A stretch of DNA of 35,101 nucleotides from Clostridia bacterium (GTDB lineage: Bacteria > Bacillota_A > Clostridia > Oscillospirales > CAG-272): positions 1 through 35,101 of the forward strand of contig JAFVXK010000032.1 of the NCBI GenBank assembly GCA_017501175.1. Reading direction: 5' to 3'. Each line of letters starts with the position of its first letter. Within the stretch, counting starts at the first letter, position 1. Position numbers and translations under genes: made by a program. This document shows positions 23,968 to 31,385 of this stretch, one piece after another. The notes under the pieces are model-generated. The model ran no database searches and had not been told where the DNA came from. It saw only the letters and a list, made by a program, of their open reading frames with translations.

Positions 23968-24060
23968 ATATTCATTACTATGGGAAGTGTCCCTTTTCAT
24001 TGTGCAATGCATAAGCGGCGCGATGAATTTCACAAAAACCTTTTTAAATGGAGGAATACC

Positions 24061-25992
24061 ATGTTTAAAAAATTGTTTGCTTTGTTGATCACGGTAAGTA
24101 TGCTGCTAACTATGATTTACATACCCGCCGTGGCGGCGCAATTACCCGTGTTCGAGGACGGCGACCTCCTGGACAACGGTTGGCAGGAGGCGGAGATTTC
24201 ACCTTGGGTGATATCGCGCTCGAAGGTGAATGAAACAGGCGAAACAGAAACCGAAGTTTTCGTTTTTCCGACGCTTGAGCGTGCTCTCGCTGCGGCAGTG
24301 GACGGAGATGTTATCAAGCTTCAGAGGGATGTTGATGAGGAAGGCCCCTTTGAGATTGGTGGCGAAGAGGTTGAAAGCGCTAGTAACATTACCATCGTCG
24401 GTGACGGACATACCATGAACTGCGTGAACGGCTTCGTGGTAAACAGCGGTAGCTTCACCCTCTCGGATGACCTTACGGTTATCGCTTCCGAGTCTGCAGC
24501 ACTTTACGTTGCAGGCGGCGAGGTTAATACCTCTGCAAACCTTAAGGCTTTGGGTGAGCACGCGGCAATAGAGGCGGCTCCCGAGTGCACGGGTAGTGTT
24601 ACCGTAAACGGCGGTAGCATTGAGGCTGAAGCCGAGCAGTGCATCTCTTGGGGCGAGGGTGGCACGCTTCTTATCACGGGAGGCGCTTTCTCAAGCAATC
24701 CCGGTGACGAGTATTGCCTTCCCGGCTATAAATTTGAGCTTAACGACGAAGGTAAATACCAGGTTGGAGAAATCCTCGTTTGCGTAATAGGTGAGGTTGG
24801 ATACCAAACCTTTGCGGATGCTTTAGCGGCGGCAAAGGACGGAGATACTATCACCTTGCTTATGGATATAAATGAAGACGGTCCGTTTGTGATTTCCGAA
24901 ATCAGTGTTACTATCGACGGTAACGGATATACCATTAACTGTGTAAACGGCTTCGTGGTAAACAGCGGTAGCCTCACCCTCTCGGATGACCTTACGGTTA
25001 TCGCCTCCGAGTCTGCAGCACTTTACGCTATCGGCGGCGAGGTTAATACCTCTGCAAACCTTAAGGCTTTGGGTGAGTCTGCGGCAATAGAGGCGGCACC
25101 CGAGTGTACAGGCGCGGTTACCGTAAACGGCGGTAGCATTGAGGCTGCGCTTCTTTGGGGCGAGGGTGGCATGCTCGTTATCAAGGGTGGCGTGTTCTCG
25201 GTAAATCCAGACGACGCGTACAGCAAGTATTGCCTCCCCGGCTACAAGCTCGGCGAAAATGGCGAAGGTAAATACGAGGTTGTCAAGAACGAAAACGTTG
25301 TTGCAATAGACCAAAACGGTAACGTGTATGAAACGCTTGCAGAGGCTCTTGCTACTATCAACGAAGACGGCGGCGTGATTTCGCTTAATAAGGACGTCCT
25401 CGGTGAGAAGGTTATCTCTCTTCTTCCCGGCGCCACCCTTGACCTTAACGGTTACACGCTTGAAACCGAGTATATCACCGTCTACGGCGGAGCTGGCATA
25501 ATTGACGGCAGTGCCGATAACAGCGGTCTTCTCAAGTGCGAGAAGGAAAAGGTTGTAATTAAAGCCGACGTTACCGTGGAAAGCGGTGACGTCAAGGCGG
25601 GCCTTCCCGTTTGGGACGAGGCTAACGGAGGCTATATGTTTGCCGACTATACCATAGCCGGCGTGCAGAGTTCCACTGATACGGAGGCAGGTACGTTCAA
25701 ATATAAATTTGTCCTTTATACCGACGCACGCGCACGCGCGTTGATAAAGGGTAACGGTCTTAACGACGAACTTTCCGTTATGGTTCGCATCACCTGGACT
25801 AACGGAGAAACGACCTACTATGAGGACGTTTGCTTCGGTGATGCCGATATAGGCGCTGTTGTTGGTCAGACCGGAAAGGGATTTGGGGTTACCGTGTCGA
25901 ATTATGCAGGCTTTGCCAATATTAAAATCCAGGCAAGAGTTGTTTCGGAATCCGGCGTGGTTGTTCACACCGACCTTGTGCCCGTACAGTAA
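24061..25992 (+). CDS. secreted protein with internal beta-helix-like repeats
   Basis: A 643-residue exported protein. Residues 1-26 are a signal peptide (MFKKLFALLITVSMLLTMIY, then an AVAA cleavage site). Two large repeats of about 170 residues follow, each with an ALAAAxDGDxI segment, a strand-rich NCVNGFVVNSGS block, SANLKALGE, TVNGGSIEA and an end SNPGDEYCLPGYK-like segment. A third, degenerate copy (ETLAEALATINEDGGVISL) leads to a different C-terminal domain of about 150 residues. The regular short strands and Asn/Gly turns suggest a right-handed beta-helix. I see no LPXTG motif or membrane anchor, so it is released or held by other contacts. GGAGG stands 6 nt before the ATG; a longer frame starting at 23980 lacks this. 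It opens the operon holding the peptide, kinase and PqqD genes. Its role is unknown. Confidence 0.85.
   Translation: MFKKLFALLITVSMLLTMIYIPAVAAQLPVFEDGDLLDNGWQEAEISPWVISRSKVNETGETETEVFVFPTLERALAAAVDGDVIKLQRDVDEEGPFEIGGEEVESASNITIVGDGHTMNCVNGFVVNSGSFTLSDDLTVIASESAALYVAGGEVNTSANLKALGEHAAIEAAPECTGSVTVNGGSIEAEAEQCISWGEGGTLLITGGAFSSNPGDEYCLPGYKFELNDEGKYQVGEILVCVIGEVGYQTFADALAAAKDGDTITLLMDINEDGPFVISEISVTIDGNGYTINCVNGFVVNSGSLTLSDDLTVIASESAALYAIGGEVNTSANLKALGESAAIEAAPECTGAVTVNGGSIEAALLWGEGGMLVIKGGVFSVNPDDAYSKYCLPGYKLGENGEGKYEVVKNENVVAIDQNGNVYETLAEALATINEDGGVISLNKDVLGEKVISLLPGATLDLNGYTLETEYITVYGGAGIIDGSADNSGLLKCEKEKVVIKADVTVESGDVKAGLPVWDEANGGYMFADYTIAGVQSSTDTEAGTFKYKFVLYTDARARALIKGNGLNDELSVMVRITWTNGETTYYEDVCFGDADIGAVVGQTGKGFGVTVSNYAGFANIKIQARVVSESGVVVHTDLVPVQ
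24427..24628 (+). repeat. intragenic repeat, copy 1
   Basis: A 202-nt segment repeated at 24946-25147 (offset 519 nt, in frame). I count about 16 differences, roughly 92% identity, with long runs free even of silent changes. It points to a recent duplication or ongoing gene conversion. Confidence 0.85.
24946..25147 (+). repeat. intragenic repeat, copy 2
   Basis: Second copy of the 202-nt segment at 24427-24628. The differences cluster at a few codons (for example GTT GCA against GCT ATC), while the flanks of the repeat have diverged more. Confidence 0.85.
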
Positions 25993-26013
25993 GATTCACG
26001 AGAGGAGTAAAAA

Positions 26014-26190
26014 ATGAAAAAGACTTATATAGCCCCTGAAAGTGAATATATAAACTTTGAAAGCGACGACGTTTTAACGTCGGTTCAGCCTCTTGGTAAC
26101 ATTAATGATTATACAAACACCAGCGGAGAGGTTCCTGATACCGATGCGGGAATTGTATCTATGCCCGACGTTGTCAGCCCGTTTGTTTGA
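26014..26190 (+). CDS. 58-residue precursor-like peptide
   Basis: A small gene that fits a ribosomally made peptide precursor. AGGAG stands 8 nt before the ATG. The N-terminal half, MKKTYIAPESEYINFESDD, has a leader-like pattern (YxxPexExxxF, then acidic residues and VLTS). The C-terminal half is rich in Asn, Asp, Thr, Ser, Val and Pro, has no Cys or Lys, and ends PDVVSPFV. There is no signal peptide. It starts 21 nt after the secreted repeat protein and its stop codon shares a base with the start of the kinase gene (TGATG), so the two are translationally coupled. From memory, short ORFs of the MKKxYxxPExE type recur in gut Clostridia and Bacteroidia near peptide-modification genes. No cleavage site or modification can be proven here. 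Confidence 0.72.
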   Translation: MKKTYIAPESEYINFESDDVLTSVQPLGNINDYTNTSGEVPDTDAGIVSMPDVVSPFV

Positions 26191-26894
26191 TGCTCGTTAA
26201 GGTAGCGGATTTATTCGTTGAGGTTTCGGAGGAGGGCGGTATCGCCCCCCTTCTCGAAAAATATAAAACGGCAGAGAAAAGAAAGGCGGACGTCATTATT
26301 GATGCATCGCTTTACAGAGCGCAGTCAAGAGAATCGCTCTCGCCGTTTAACTGTGCCTATGTTGAATCGAGTGCGCAATTTTCCTATTGGCTCACGAGGT
26401 TTTCGGGTATGATGCTTCATGCATCTGCCGTTGAGCTTGACGGACGCGCGTACCTCTTTTCAGGTCCAAGCGGCGTGGGAAAATCTACTCACACGGCACT
26501 TTGGCAGAGGGAATTTCCGAGCGCCGTGGTGTTCAACGACGACAAGCCGGCTCTGCGCAATATAGATGGCAGGTGGTTTGCCTATGGCACACCCTGGAGC
26601 GGAAAGAATCACGTCAATTCAAATATGAGGGTGCCGCTTGCGGGAATCTGCTTTTTGAAGCGCGGCTCGAAGAATGCAATTCGCACTCTTTCCATAGCGG
26701 AAGCCCTGCCGTGTCTTATTCATCAAACGATGCGAGTGTTTAAGGAAGAAACCGAGCTCGACCTAATGCTGAGAGCCGTTGAATCCCTCGCGGAGAATAT
26801 ACCAATCTACGAGCTTTCCGCTCTTCCTGACGTGGAGGCGGTTCGCTTAACTCACGACACAATGCTCCGCGGAGCAAGGGAGGCGGGATTATGA
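26190..26894 (+). CDS. HPr-kinase-like protein (serine kinase fold, no N-terminal domain)
   Basis: A 234-residue protein of the HPr kinase/PEP carboxykinase fold. LHASAVELDG (77-86) is followed by the P-loop GPSGVGKST (92-100), the acidic pair Asp117-Asp118 in FNDDKPAL and the motif GTPWSGK (133-139). True HprK is about 310 residues with an N-terminal domain and acts on HPr; this one lacks that domain. Such short homologues occur in peptide biosynthesis clusters, including lasso peptide loci where a related kinase phosphorylates the precursor. Here the ATG overlaps the stop of the 58-residue peptide gene and its own stop overlaps the PqqD-like gene. The likely substrate is therefore the peptide, but this is inference. 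Confidence 0.83.
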   Translation: MLVKVADLFVEVSEEGGIAPLLEKYKTAEKRKADVIIDASLYRAQSRESLSPFNCAYVESSAQFSYWLTRFSGMMLHASAVELDGRAYLFSGPSGVGKSTHTALWQREFPSAVVFNDDKPALRNIDGRWFAYGTPWSGKNHVNSNMRVPLAGICFLKRGSKNAIRTLSIAEALPCLIHQTMRVFKEETELDLMLRAVESLAENIPIYELSALPDVEAVRLTHDTMLRGAREAGL

Positions 26895-27163
26895 AAATAA
26901 AAGACGGCTTTGCCTTGCGTCAGGTTGCAGGAAGCTATGTGGTTCTTCCTTTGGCTGAGAGCAGTGCTGTGTTTAACGGTATGCTTACCTTGAACGAGAC
27001 GGGGGTTGTTCTTTGGCGGCGTCTTGCCGAGGGCTGCTCTTTAGAGGAGCTTGTCGTTGCGCTTACCGACGAATACGAGGTGACAGAGGAAACGGCTAGA
27101 GCCGACGTAGAAAGATTTATCGCAAAAATCAGCGAGATAGGCTGCTTAGACCTCGGTGTCTGA
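26891..27163 (+). CDS. PqqD-like peptide-binding protein (RRE type)
   Basis: A 90-residue protein of the PqqD family. It has two or three N-terminal strands (FALRQVAGSYVVLPL, FNGMLTLNETGVVLWRRLAEG), then helices (SLEELVVALTDEYEVTEETARADVERFIAKI). PqqD-type domains bind leader peptides of ribosomally made peptides and bring them to the modifying enzyme. The start overlaps the kinase stop by 4 nt (ATGA) and GGAGG lies 7 nt upstream. With the kinase and the 58-residue peptide it forms a compact three-gene set. No radical-SAM enzyme, cyclase or protease is near, so the chemistry would have to come from the kinase or from elsewhere. Confidence 0.88.
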   Translation: MKIKDGFALRQVAGSYVVLPLAESSAVFNGMLTLNETGVVLWRRLAEGCSLEELVVALTDEYEVTEETARADVERFIAKISEIGCLDLGV

Positions 27164-27171
27164 GACCTTGA

Positions 27172-27224
27172 AAAATCAATTTTACTCAACTTGATTTTGA
27201 GTACGCCGACGAGATAGGGTCGGC
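27172..27224 (+). other. two hairpins in the gap between PqqD-like and Wzz-like genes
   Basis: AAAATCAA pairs with TTGATTTT over an 11-nt loop (27172-27198), then GCCGAC pairs with GTCGGC over 8 nt (27205-27224). No T-run follows, so this is not a clear terminator. It may lower expression of the downstream genes or mark an RNA processing point. Confidence 0.35.
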
Positions 27225-27288
27225 TTTGGCGGGATATTGAAACAAAACAAACAAAAAGAGCCGAGAAGGCTTGATTTGAGAGGAAACC

Positions 27289-28104
27289 ATGAACACAAAC
27301 GAACAAGAATTTACAATTGACTTTAAGCACCTCATAAAATCGCTAATAAAGAAAGCGTGGCTGATAATTCTTGCGGGAGTTATTTTCGGAGCATCGGCGT
27401 TTGTCTATACGTCGAGCTTTGTAGCGCCGAAGTATTCCTCGAGCGTTATGCTGTACGTTAATAACAAGTCCTTCTCGCTTGGAAATGCAAGCGTTAATAT
27501 TTCTGCGGCAGACCTTTCTGCGTCACAGAGTCTTATTGATACCTATATCGGTATTTTAAGGACGAGAACGACTCTTGAGGAGGTTTCCGACAAATCGGGA
27601 TTGGGTTACGGATACAGTAAGCTTCTCGGCATGATTTCAACGAGCAAGCTCGAGGGAACGGAGATATTCCGCGTTACAGTAACGGCGAGCGATCCCACCG
27701 ACGCGGCACAGATTGCAAACACAATCTCCGAGGTTCTTCCGGAGAGAATAGAGGATATTATTGAGGGAAGCTCTATGCGTATAGTTGACAGCGCAATAGT
27801 CAACAACACAAAGGTTTCTCCCAACATAACCGGCACATCGGTAAGATGGTTTATTATAGGTTGCTTTATTGCAGCTGCGGTGATCGTGCTCATTACTATC
27901 CTTGACGATACGATAAGAAGCGAGGAATACATACTGCAAACCTACGACATTCCCATTCTATCCAAAATTCCCGACCTTAACGACGACTCGCACGGCGGAT
28001 ATTTCGGAAAGCACAGATATGGGGATAAGCACTACTATAAGTACGAAAATTACTACGGCTACGAGAATTCTGCAAACAAAGGCAGGGGAGGCGCTGACTT
28101 ATGA
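27289..28104 (+). CDS. Wzz/YveK-family chain-length regulator and kinase activator
   Basis: A 271-residue membrane protein of the CapA/YveK type that controls length and export of surface polysaccharide and activates the partner tyrosine kinase. Transmembrane segments lie near residues 24-44 and 186-206 with an outside domain between. The cytoplasmic tail ends with eight tyrosines in 21 residues (Tyr238, 244, 249, 250, 252, 255, 256, 258). Such a cluster normally belongs to the kinase, not the activator. AGAGGAAACC precedes the ATG. It overlaps the kinase gene by 4 nt. No glycosyltransferase follows. Confidence 0.9.
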   Translation: MNTNEQEFTIDFKHLIKSLIKKAWLIILAGVIFGASAFVYTSSFVAPKYSSSVMLYVNNKSFSLGNASVNISAADLSASQSLIDTYIGILRTRTTLEEVSDKSGLGYGYSKLLGMISTSKLEGTEIFRVTVTASDPTDAAQIANTISEVLPERIEDIIEGSSMRIVDSAIVNNTKVSPNITGTSVRWFIIGCFIAAAVIVLITILDDTIRSEEYILQTYDIPILSKIPDLNDDSHGGYFGKHRYGDKHYYKYENYYGYENSANKGRGGADL

Positions 28105-28919
28105 TTTTTAAAAGCAAAAAGAAGACAGTCGCAGAGAATAAAAACACCTTGCTTCACAAGAAGCTGAATTTTGCCGCAACCGAGGCGTATAAGCTTCTCA
28201 GAACCAACCTTATGTTCGCTCTTCCTGACGCCAAGAGATGTCGCGTCGTAGGAATTACGAGCCCTACGAGAGAAGAGGGAAAATCCACAACCGCTATTAA
28301 TCTTTCCTACGCACTTGCAGAAACCGGAAAGCGCGTCGTTCTCATCGACGCCGACCTAAGACTTCCGACTGTAGCGAAGAAAATGGAAATAGAATCCGCG
28401 CCAGGTCTTTCAAACGTCATTGTGGGTGACGTGACTGAGGAAGGCGCTACGTGGATTTCGGACGAAGTTGAAAACTGGAATATAATTCCTTCGGGTGACA
28501 TTCCCCCGAACCCCACCGAAATGCTTGCCTCAGCTCAGATGAAGCAGCTTATCGAAAGGCTCTCTGTGTCCTACGATTTTATTATACTTGACCTGCCGCC
28601 TGTTAATATAGTTTCGGACGCGCTCGCAATTTCTTCAATTCTTGACGGAATGGCGGTAGTTGTTCGTGAGAACTATTCGGGCAGGCGAGAGCTTCAAGCT
28701 TGTATGCGTCAGCTTAAGCTTTCGGGAGTAAAAATTCTTGGATTTGTTATGATTGCGACCTCGGAGGACAACTCCCCCTATAAGAAGTACAGATATTATA
28801 AAAAGTACGGATACAAGTACGCTAAAAGAGGCTACGAAACCGCACATAATGTACAAAAAGAGTCAGTAGAGCCCGAGAACGTCACCGACGAGTCGGTTGA
28901 CGAGGCTTGGCTTAGATGA
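28101..28919 (+). CDS. BY-family tyrosine kinase (CpsD/CapB/YwqD type)
   Basis: A 272-residue cytoplasmic bacterial tyrosine kinase. Walker A is TSPTREEGKST (53-63), Walker A' VVLIDADLR (79-87) and Walker B FIILDLPP (160-167). The C-terminal tyrosine cluster runs from Tyr227 to Tyr245 (PYKKYRYYKKYGYKYAKRGY), eight tyrosines in 19 residues, the usual site of autophosphorylation. It is activated by the Wzz-like protein and reset by the PHP phosphatase encoded next. The gene overlaps both neighbours by 4 nt. The last 25 residues are acidic. Confidence 0.93.
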   Translation: MIFKSKKKTVAENKNTLLHKKLNFAATEAYKLLRTNLMFALPDAKRCRVVGITSPTREEGKSTTAINLSYALAETGKRVVLIDADLRLPTVAKKMEIESAPGLSNVIVGDVTEEGATWISDEVENWNIIPSGDIPPNPTEMLASAQMKQLIERLSVSYDFIILDLPPVNIVSDALAISSILDGMAVVVRENYSGRRELQACMRQLKLSGVKILGFVMIATSEDNSPYKKYRYYKKYGYKYAKRGYETAHNVQKESVEPENVTDESVDEAWLR

Positions 28920-29584
28920 CAGATTTTCACGCTCACGTCTTGCCGGGAATAGACGACGGTAGCTCGTCGCTAGACGAGAGCATAGCACTGCTTGAAATAC
29001 TTCATAAAGACGGCGTAAGCTTGGTTTGTGCGACACCGCACTTCAACGCTCTGTATGACGAGCCCGAGGCCTTCCTTGCAAAAAGAAACGAGGCATACGG
29101 GAGCTTATCGAGGGCTATCGAAGGGAAAAATCTGCCACGGGTAATAGTGGGAGCAGAGGTGACGTACTTCAACGGCATTTCGAATATGGGGTCTATCGCG
29201 GACTTTTGTATTGAGGGCAGTAAATACTTGCTTATTGAGATGCCGCCTGAGGTGTGGAGCGATTACACGGTAAACGATCTTGTCAAGCTTGCCATTACCA
29301 AGGATATAAAGCCTGTAATTGCGCACGTCGAGAGGTGCTTGTATCTCCAAACCGGAAGGACGCTTCAAAGGCTTCGCTCGGTTGGAGTTCTCATGCAGGC
29401 AAACGCTTCCTTCTTTATCAACCGTAAAACGAGAAGAAGAGCGCTTGGACTTTTAAAGCGGGGCGAGATACATTTTCTCGGTTCTGATTGCCACGGTCTA
29501 ACGTTCAGACCACCACACTATGCCGAGGCTGTGAAGATAATAAAAGATAAGTTTGGCGATAATTTCAGATTAAATACATTGTAA
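28916..29584 (+). CDS. PHP-domain tyrosine phosphatase (CpsB/YwqE type)
   Basis: A 222-residue metal-dependent phosphatase that removes phosphate from the BY-kinase. The metal ligands are seen as His5 and His7 (DFHAHVLPGIDDG), His42 (ATPHF), Glu81 (GAEVTY), His137 (AHVERC) and Asp191 and His193 (GSDCHG). It is about 30 residues shorter than B. subtilis YwqE, but no core motif is missing. The ATG overlaps the kinase stop by 4 nt, the standard coupling of this pair. Confidence 0.92.
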   Translation: MTDFHAHVLPGIDDGSSSLDESIALLEILHKDGVSLVCATPHFNALYDEPEAFLAKRNEAYGSLSRAIEGKNLPRVIVGAEVTYFNGISNMGSIADFCIEGSKYLLIEMPPEVWSDYTVNDLVKLAITKDIKPVIAHVERCLYLQTGRTLQRLRSVGVLMQANASFFINRKTRRRALGLLKRGEIHFLGSDCHGLTFRPPHYAEAVKIIKDKFGDNFRLNTL

Positions 29585-29627
29585 TTAAAATGCTCTGCAC
29601 TCGGAGCATAAATGAAAGGCAGACAAA

Positions 29628-30317
29628 ATGAAGAAAATTTGTGCTGTTATAATAGCTGTCGTTATGATGCAGCTTCTTGCGCTCTCGGCGTTTGCCGGCG
29701 GAGCCTTTGTGTCCAGTCCGTCTGCTTCGGACGCGCCCGGATTTACTCAGCTCCCGTCCGAAAGTGAGGACTGTACCGTCAAGGTTACAATATGTGCCTA
29801 CGGTGACCGCGCCGACCTTGAGAATAAGCTGCTCGCGGCTATGATGACCGATGCATATGAGAAAATAGCGGATAGCGAGGATTTGAGCGCTCTCGGCGAG
29901 GATGTAGAGAAGCTGGCAAGCAAACTAAACGTTAATTCGGAGATACTTGTTGCAAGCGAGCTTTTCGCGCTTTATTCCACCGACTGTGACGGCCACGCTG
30001 CTCACGGCGACGTAAGGATAGCTATTGAGCCTACGCTGCTCGATAACTTTGCGGGACTTCTTAAATACAACGGCGTCGGATGGGAGCTCGTTGAGTGCGA
30101 GATTGACGGTGAGGTTTTACTCTTTGCTTTTGATGAAGAGGCCGTTTATACCGTTCTTCTTCACGACGGAACGGCTTCCGAGGAAAATGCTCTCGCTACC
30201 GTCGTTTCTGTAATCGCAGGGCTCTTCGTGATTGTGATTATAATTCTTCTCATTGTCTTCTTTATTAAAAAGAAGAAAGACGGAGAAGATGAAGTATCGG
30301 AAGATTCCGCATTATGA
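29628..30317 (+). CDS. membrane-anchored extracellular protein of unknown family
   Basis: A 229-residue protein with a signal peptide (residues 1-23, ending AFA), an outside domain of about 160 residues and a transmembrane segment near 188-212. A short basic then acidic cytoplasmic tail (IKKKKDGEDEVSEDSAL) follows. The outside part begins with a Ser/Pro/Ala linker and is acidic, with helices (ENKLLAAMMTDAYEKIAD) and two cysteines that could form a disulfide. I do not recognise the family. It lies between the phosphatase and LCP genes and overlaps the LCP gene by 4 nt, so it should serve the same surface-polymer pathway, perhaps as a scaffold or sensor. Confidence 0.75.
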   Translation: MKKICAVIIAVVMMQLLALSAFAGGAFVSSPSASDAPGFTQLPSESEDCTVKVTICAYGDRADLENKLLAAMMTDAYEKIADSEDLSALGEDVEKLASKLNVNSEILVASELFALYSTDCDGHAAHGDVRIAIEPTLLDNFAGLLKYNGVGWELVECEIDGEVLLFAFDEEAVYTVLLHDGTASEENALATVVSVIAGLFVIVIIILLIVFFIKKKKDGEDEVSEDSAL

Positions 30318-31318
30318 GCATCATAAAAGAACACAGTAGTAAAATATTTCATAAAACACGCAGTCGGATTATAGCTCTTGTTTTGGTGATAGCGCTCTTG
30401 ATAGCTGCTTTTGCTTTGATAAGAGTTTGGGAGATGGCGAATGCTCAGTTTAATGGCGATTCCGACTCAGGATTTCTTTACGTTGAGCACGGCGGAAAGC
30501 GATACGAGCGCCGCCGCGACGTTGATGCTATTCTGATAGCAGGACTTGATAAGTTTGAGTCGTCAGCGGGAAAGGATTCCTACGTTAACAATAGACAGGC
30601 AGACTTTCTTTTGCTAATGATAATAGACCACGCGACAAAAACCTGCTCTGCCGTGCATATCAACAGAGATACCCTCGCCGAGATTACCGTTCTCGGAATA
30701 GGCGGAAAGAAGGTCGGTACGGTTACAGCTCAGCTTGCCCTGTCGCATACCTACGGCTCGGGCGGAGCTGATAGCGGCAGAAATACCGCAAGAGCGGTAT
30801 CGCACCTTCTCGGTATAACCGTTGATAACTACGCTACCTTGACTATGGACGCGGTTGCGACGCTTAACGACCTTGTCGGCGGTGTAACATTGACAGTCCT
30901 TGATGACTTCGCGGGAGTTGACGACACCTTAAAGCGCGGCGAGACGGTTACGCTTATGGGAGAGCACGCGCTTAACTACGTCCGTGCGCGGCAGGGACTT
31001 TCCGATAGCACAAACGTCGCAAGAATGGAGCGTCAGCGTCAGTATCTCACCGAGCTTTATCAGGCTACGCTTTCGGCGATGAAAGAGGACGAGGATTTTG
31101 CAACCGATGCCGTCGGCGAGCTTACGGATTATATAGTTTCCGACTTCAGTATGAGCGCTCTTGACGATATGCTCGACGCATTCTGTGAGTATGAGTTCGG
31201 CGGTATATACACTCTTGAGGGAACGGTGAGCCAGGGAGAGCAGTATATGGAGTTCCGACTTAACAAGGACTTTGCAAAGGGACTTATGATAGAGCTTCTC
31301 TATAAAGAAAGAAAATAA
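30314..31318 (+). CDS. LytR-CpsA-Psr (LCP) family protein
   Basis: A 334-residue membrane-bound LCP transferase, which attaches lipid-linked glycopolymers to peptidoglycan on the cell surface. One transmembrane helix lies near residues 18-37. The LCP domain has AGLDKF (76-81), NRQADFLLLMIID (93-105), HINRDT (115-120) and the arginine-rich HALNYVRARQGLSDSTNVARMERQRQYL segment (from 218). Arg94, Asp97, Arg118, Asp119, Arg237 and Arg240 match expected catalytic or phosphate-binding residues. It is the last gene of the operon before a bidirectional terminator. Its presence suggests that the polymer controlled by the kinase module is wall-attached. Confidence 0.92.
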   Translation: MSIIKEHSSKIFHKTRSRIIALVLVIALLIAAFALIRVWEMANAQFNGDSDSGFLYVEHGGKRYERRRDVDAILIAGLDKFESSAGKDSYVNNRQADFLLLMIIDHATKTCSAVHINRDTLAEITVLGIGGKKVGTVTAQLALSHTYGSGGADSGRNTARAVSHLLGITVDNYATLTMDAVATLNDLVGGVTLTVLDDFAGVDDTLKRGETVTLMGEHALNYVRARQGLSDSTNVARMERQRQYLTELYQATLSAMKEDEDFATDAVGELTDYIVSDFSMSALDDMLDAFCEYEFGGIYTLEGTVSQGEQYMEFRLNKDFAKGLMIELLYKERK

Positions 31319-31341
31319 AGAATGTAAACTAAAGGTTACAA

Positions 31342-31369
31342 AAAGCACCCCGATTTTTCGGGGTGCTTT
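31342..31369. terminator. bidirectional terminator
   Basis: AAAGCACCCCGA and TCGGGGTGCTTT form a perfect 12-bp stem with a TTTT loop. T-rich sequence follows on the plus strand and T5 on the minus strand. It ends both the LCP operon and the convergent acyl-CoA ligase operon. Confidence 0.92.
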
Positions 31370-31385
31370 CATCTTTTATATTATA

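Noticed and set aside
23974..24060. Riboswitch in the leader of the secreted repeat protein gene
   Set aside because: Only short symmetric pieces are seen; no conserved core of a riboswitch class that I know could be found.
24823..25968. A 381-residue minus-strand reading frame opposite the secreted repeat protein
   Set aside because: It only mirrors the repeat gene, whose plus-strand frame has a signal peptide, promoter and ribosome site.
26190..26894. True HPr kinase/phosphorylase (HprK)
   Set aside because: It lacks the N-terminal domain and is about 75 residues too short; the neighbours are peptide and surface genes, not sugar phosphotransferase genes.
26014..27163. Lasso peptide gene cluster
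   Set aside because: A PqqD-like protein and an HPr-kinase-like protein fit, but the asparagine-synthetase-like cyclase and the transglutaminase-like protease are absent, and the peptide has no Gly or Cys plus ring-forming acid at the usual spacing after a leader Thr.
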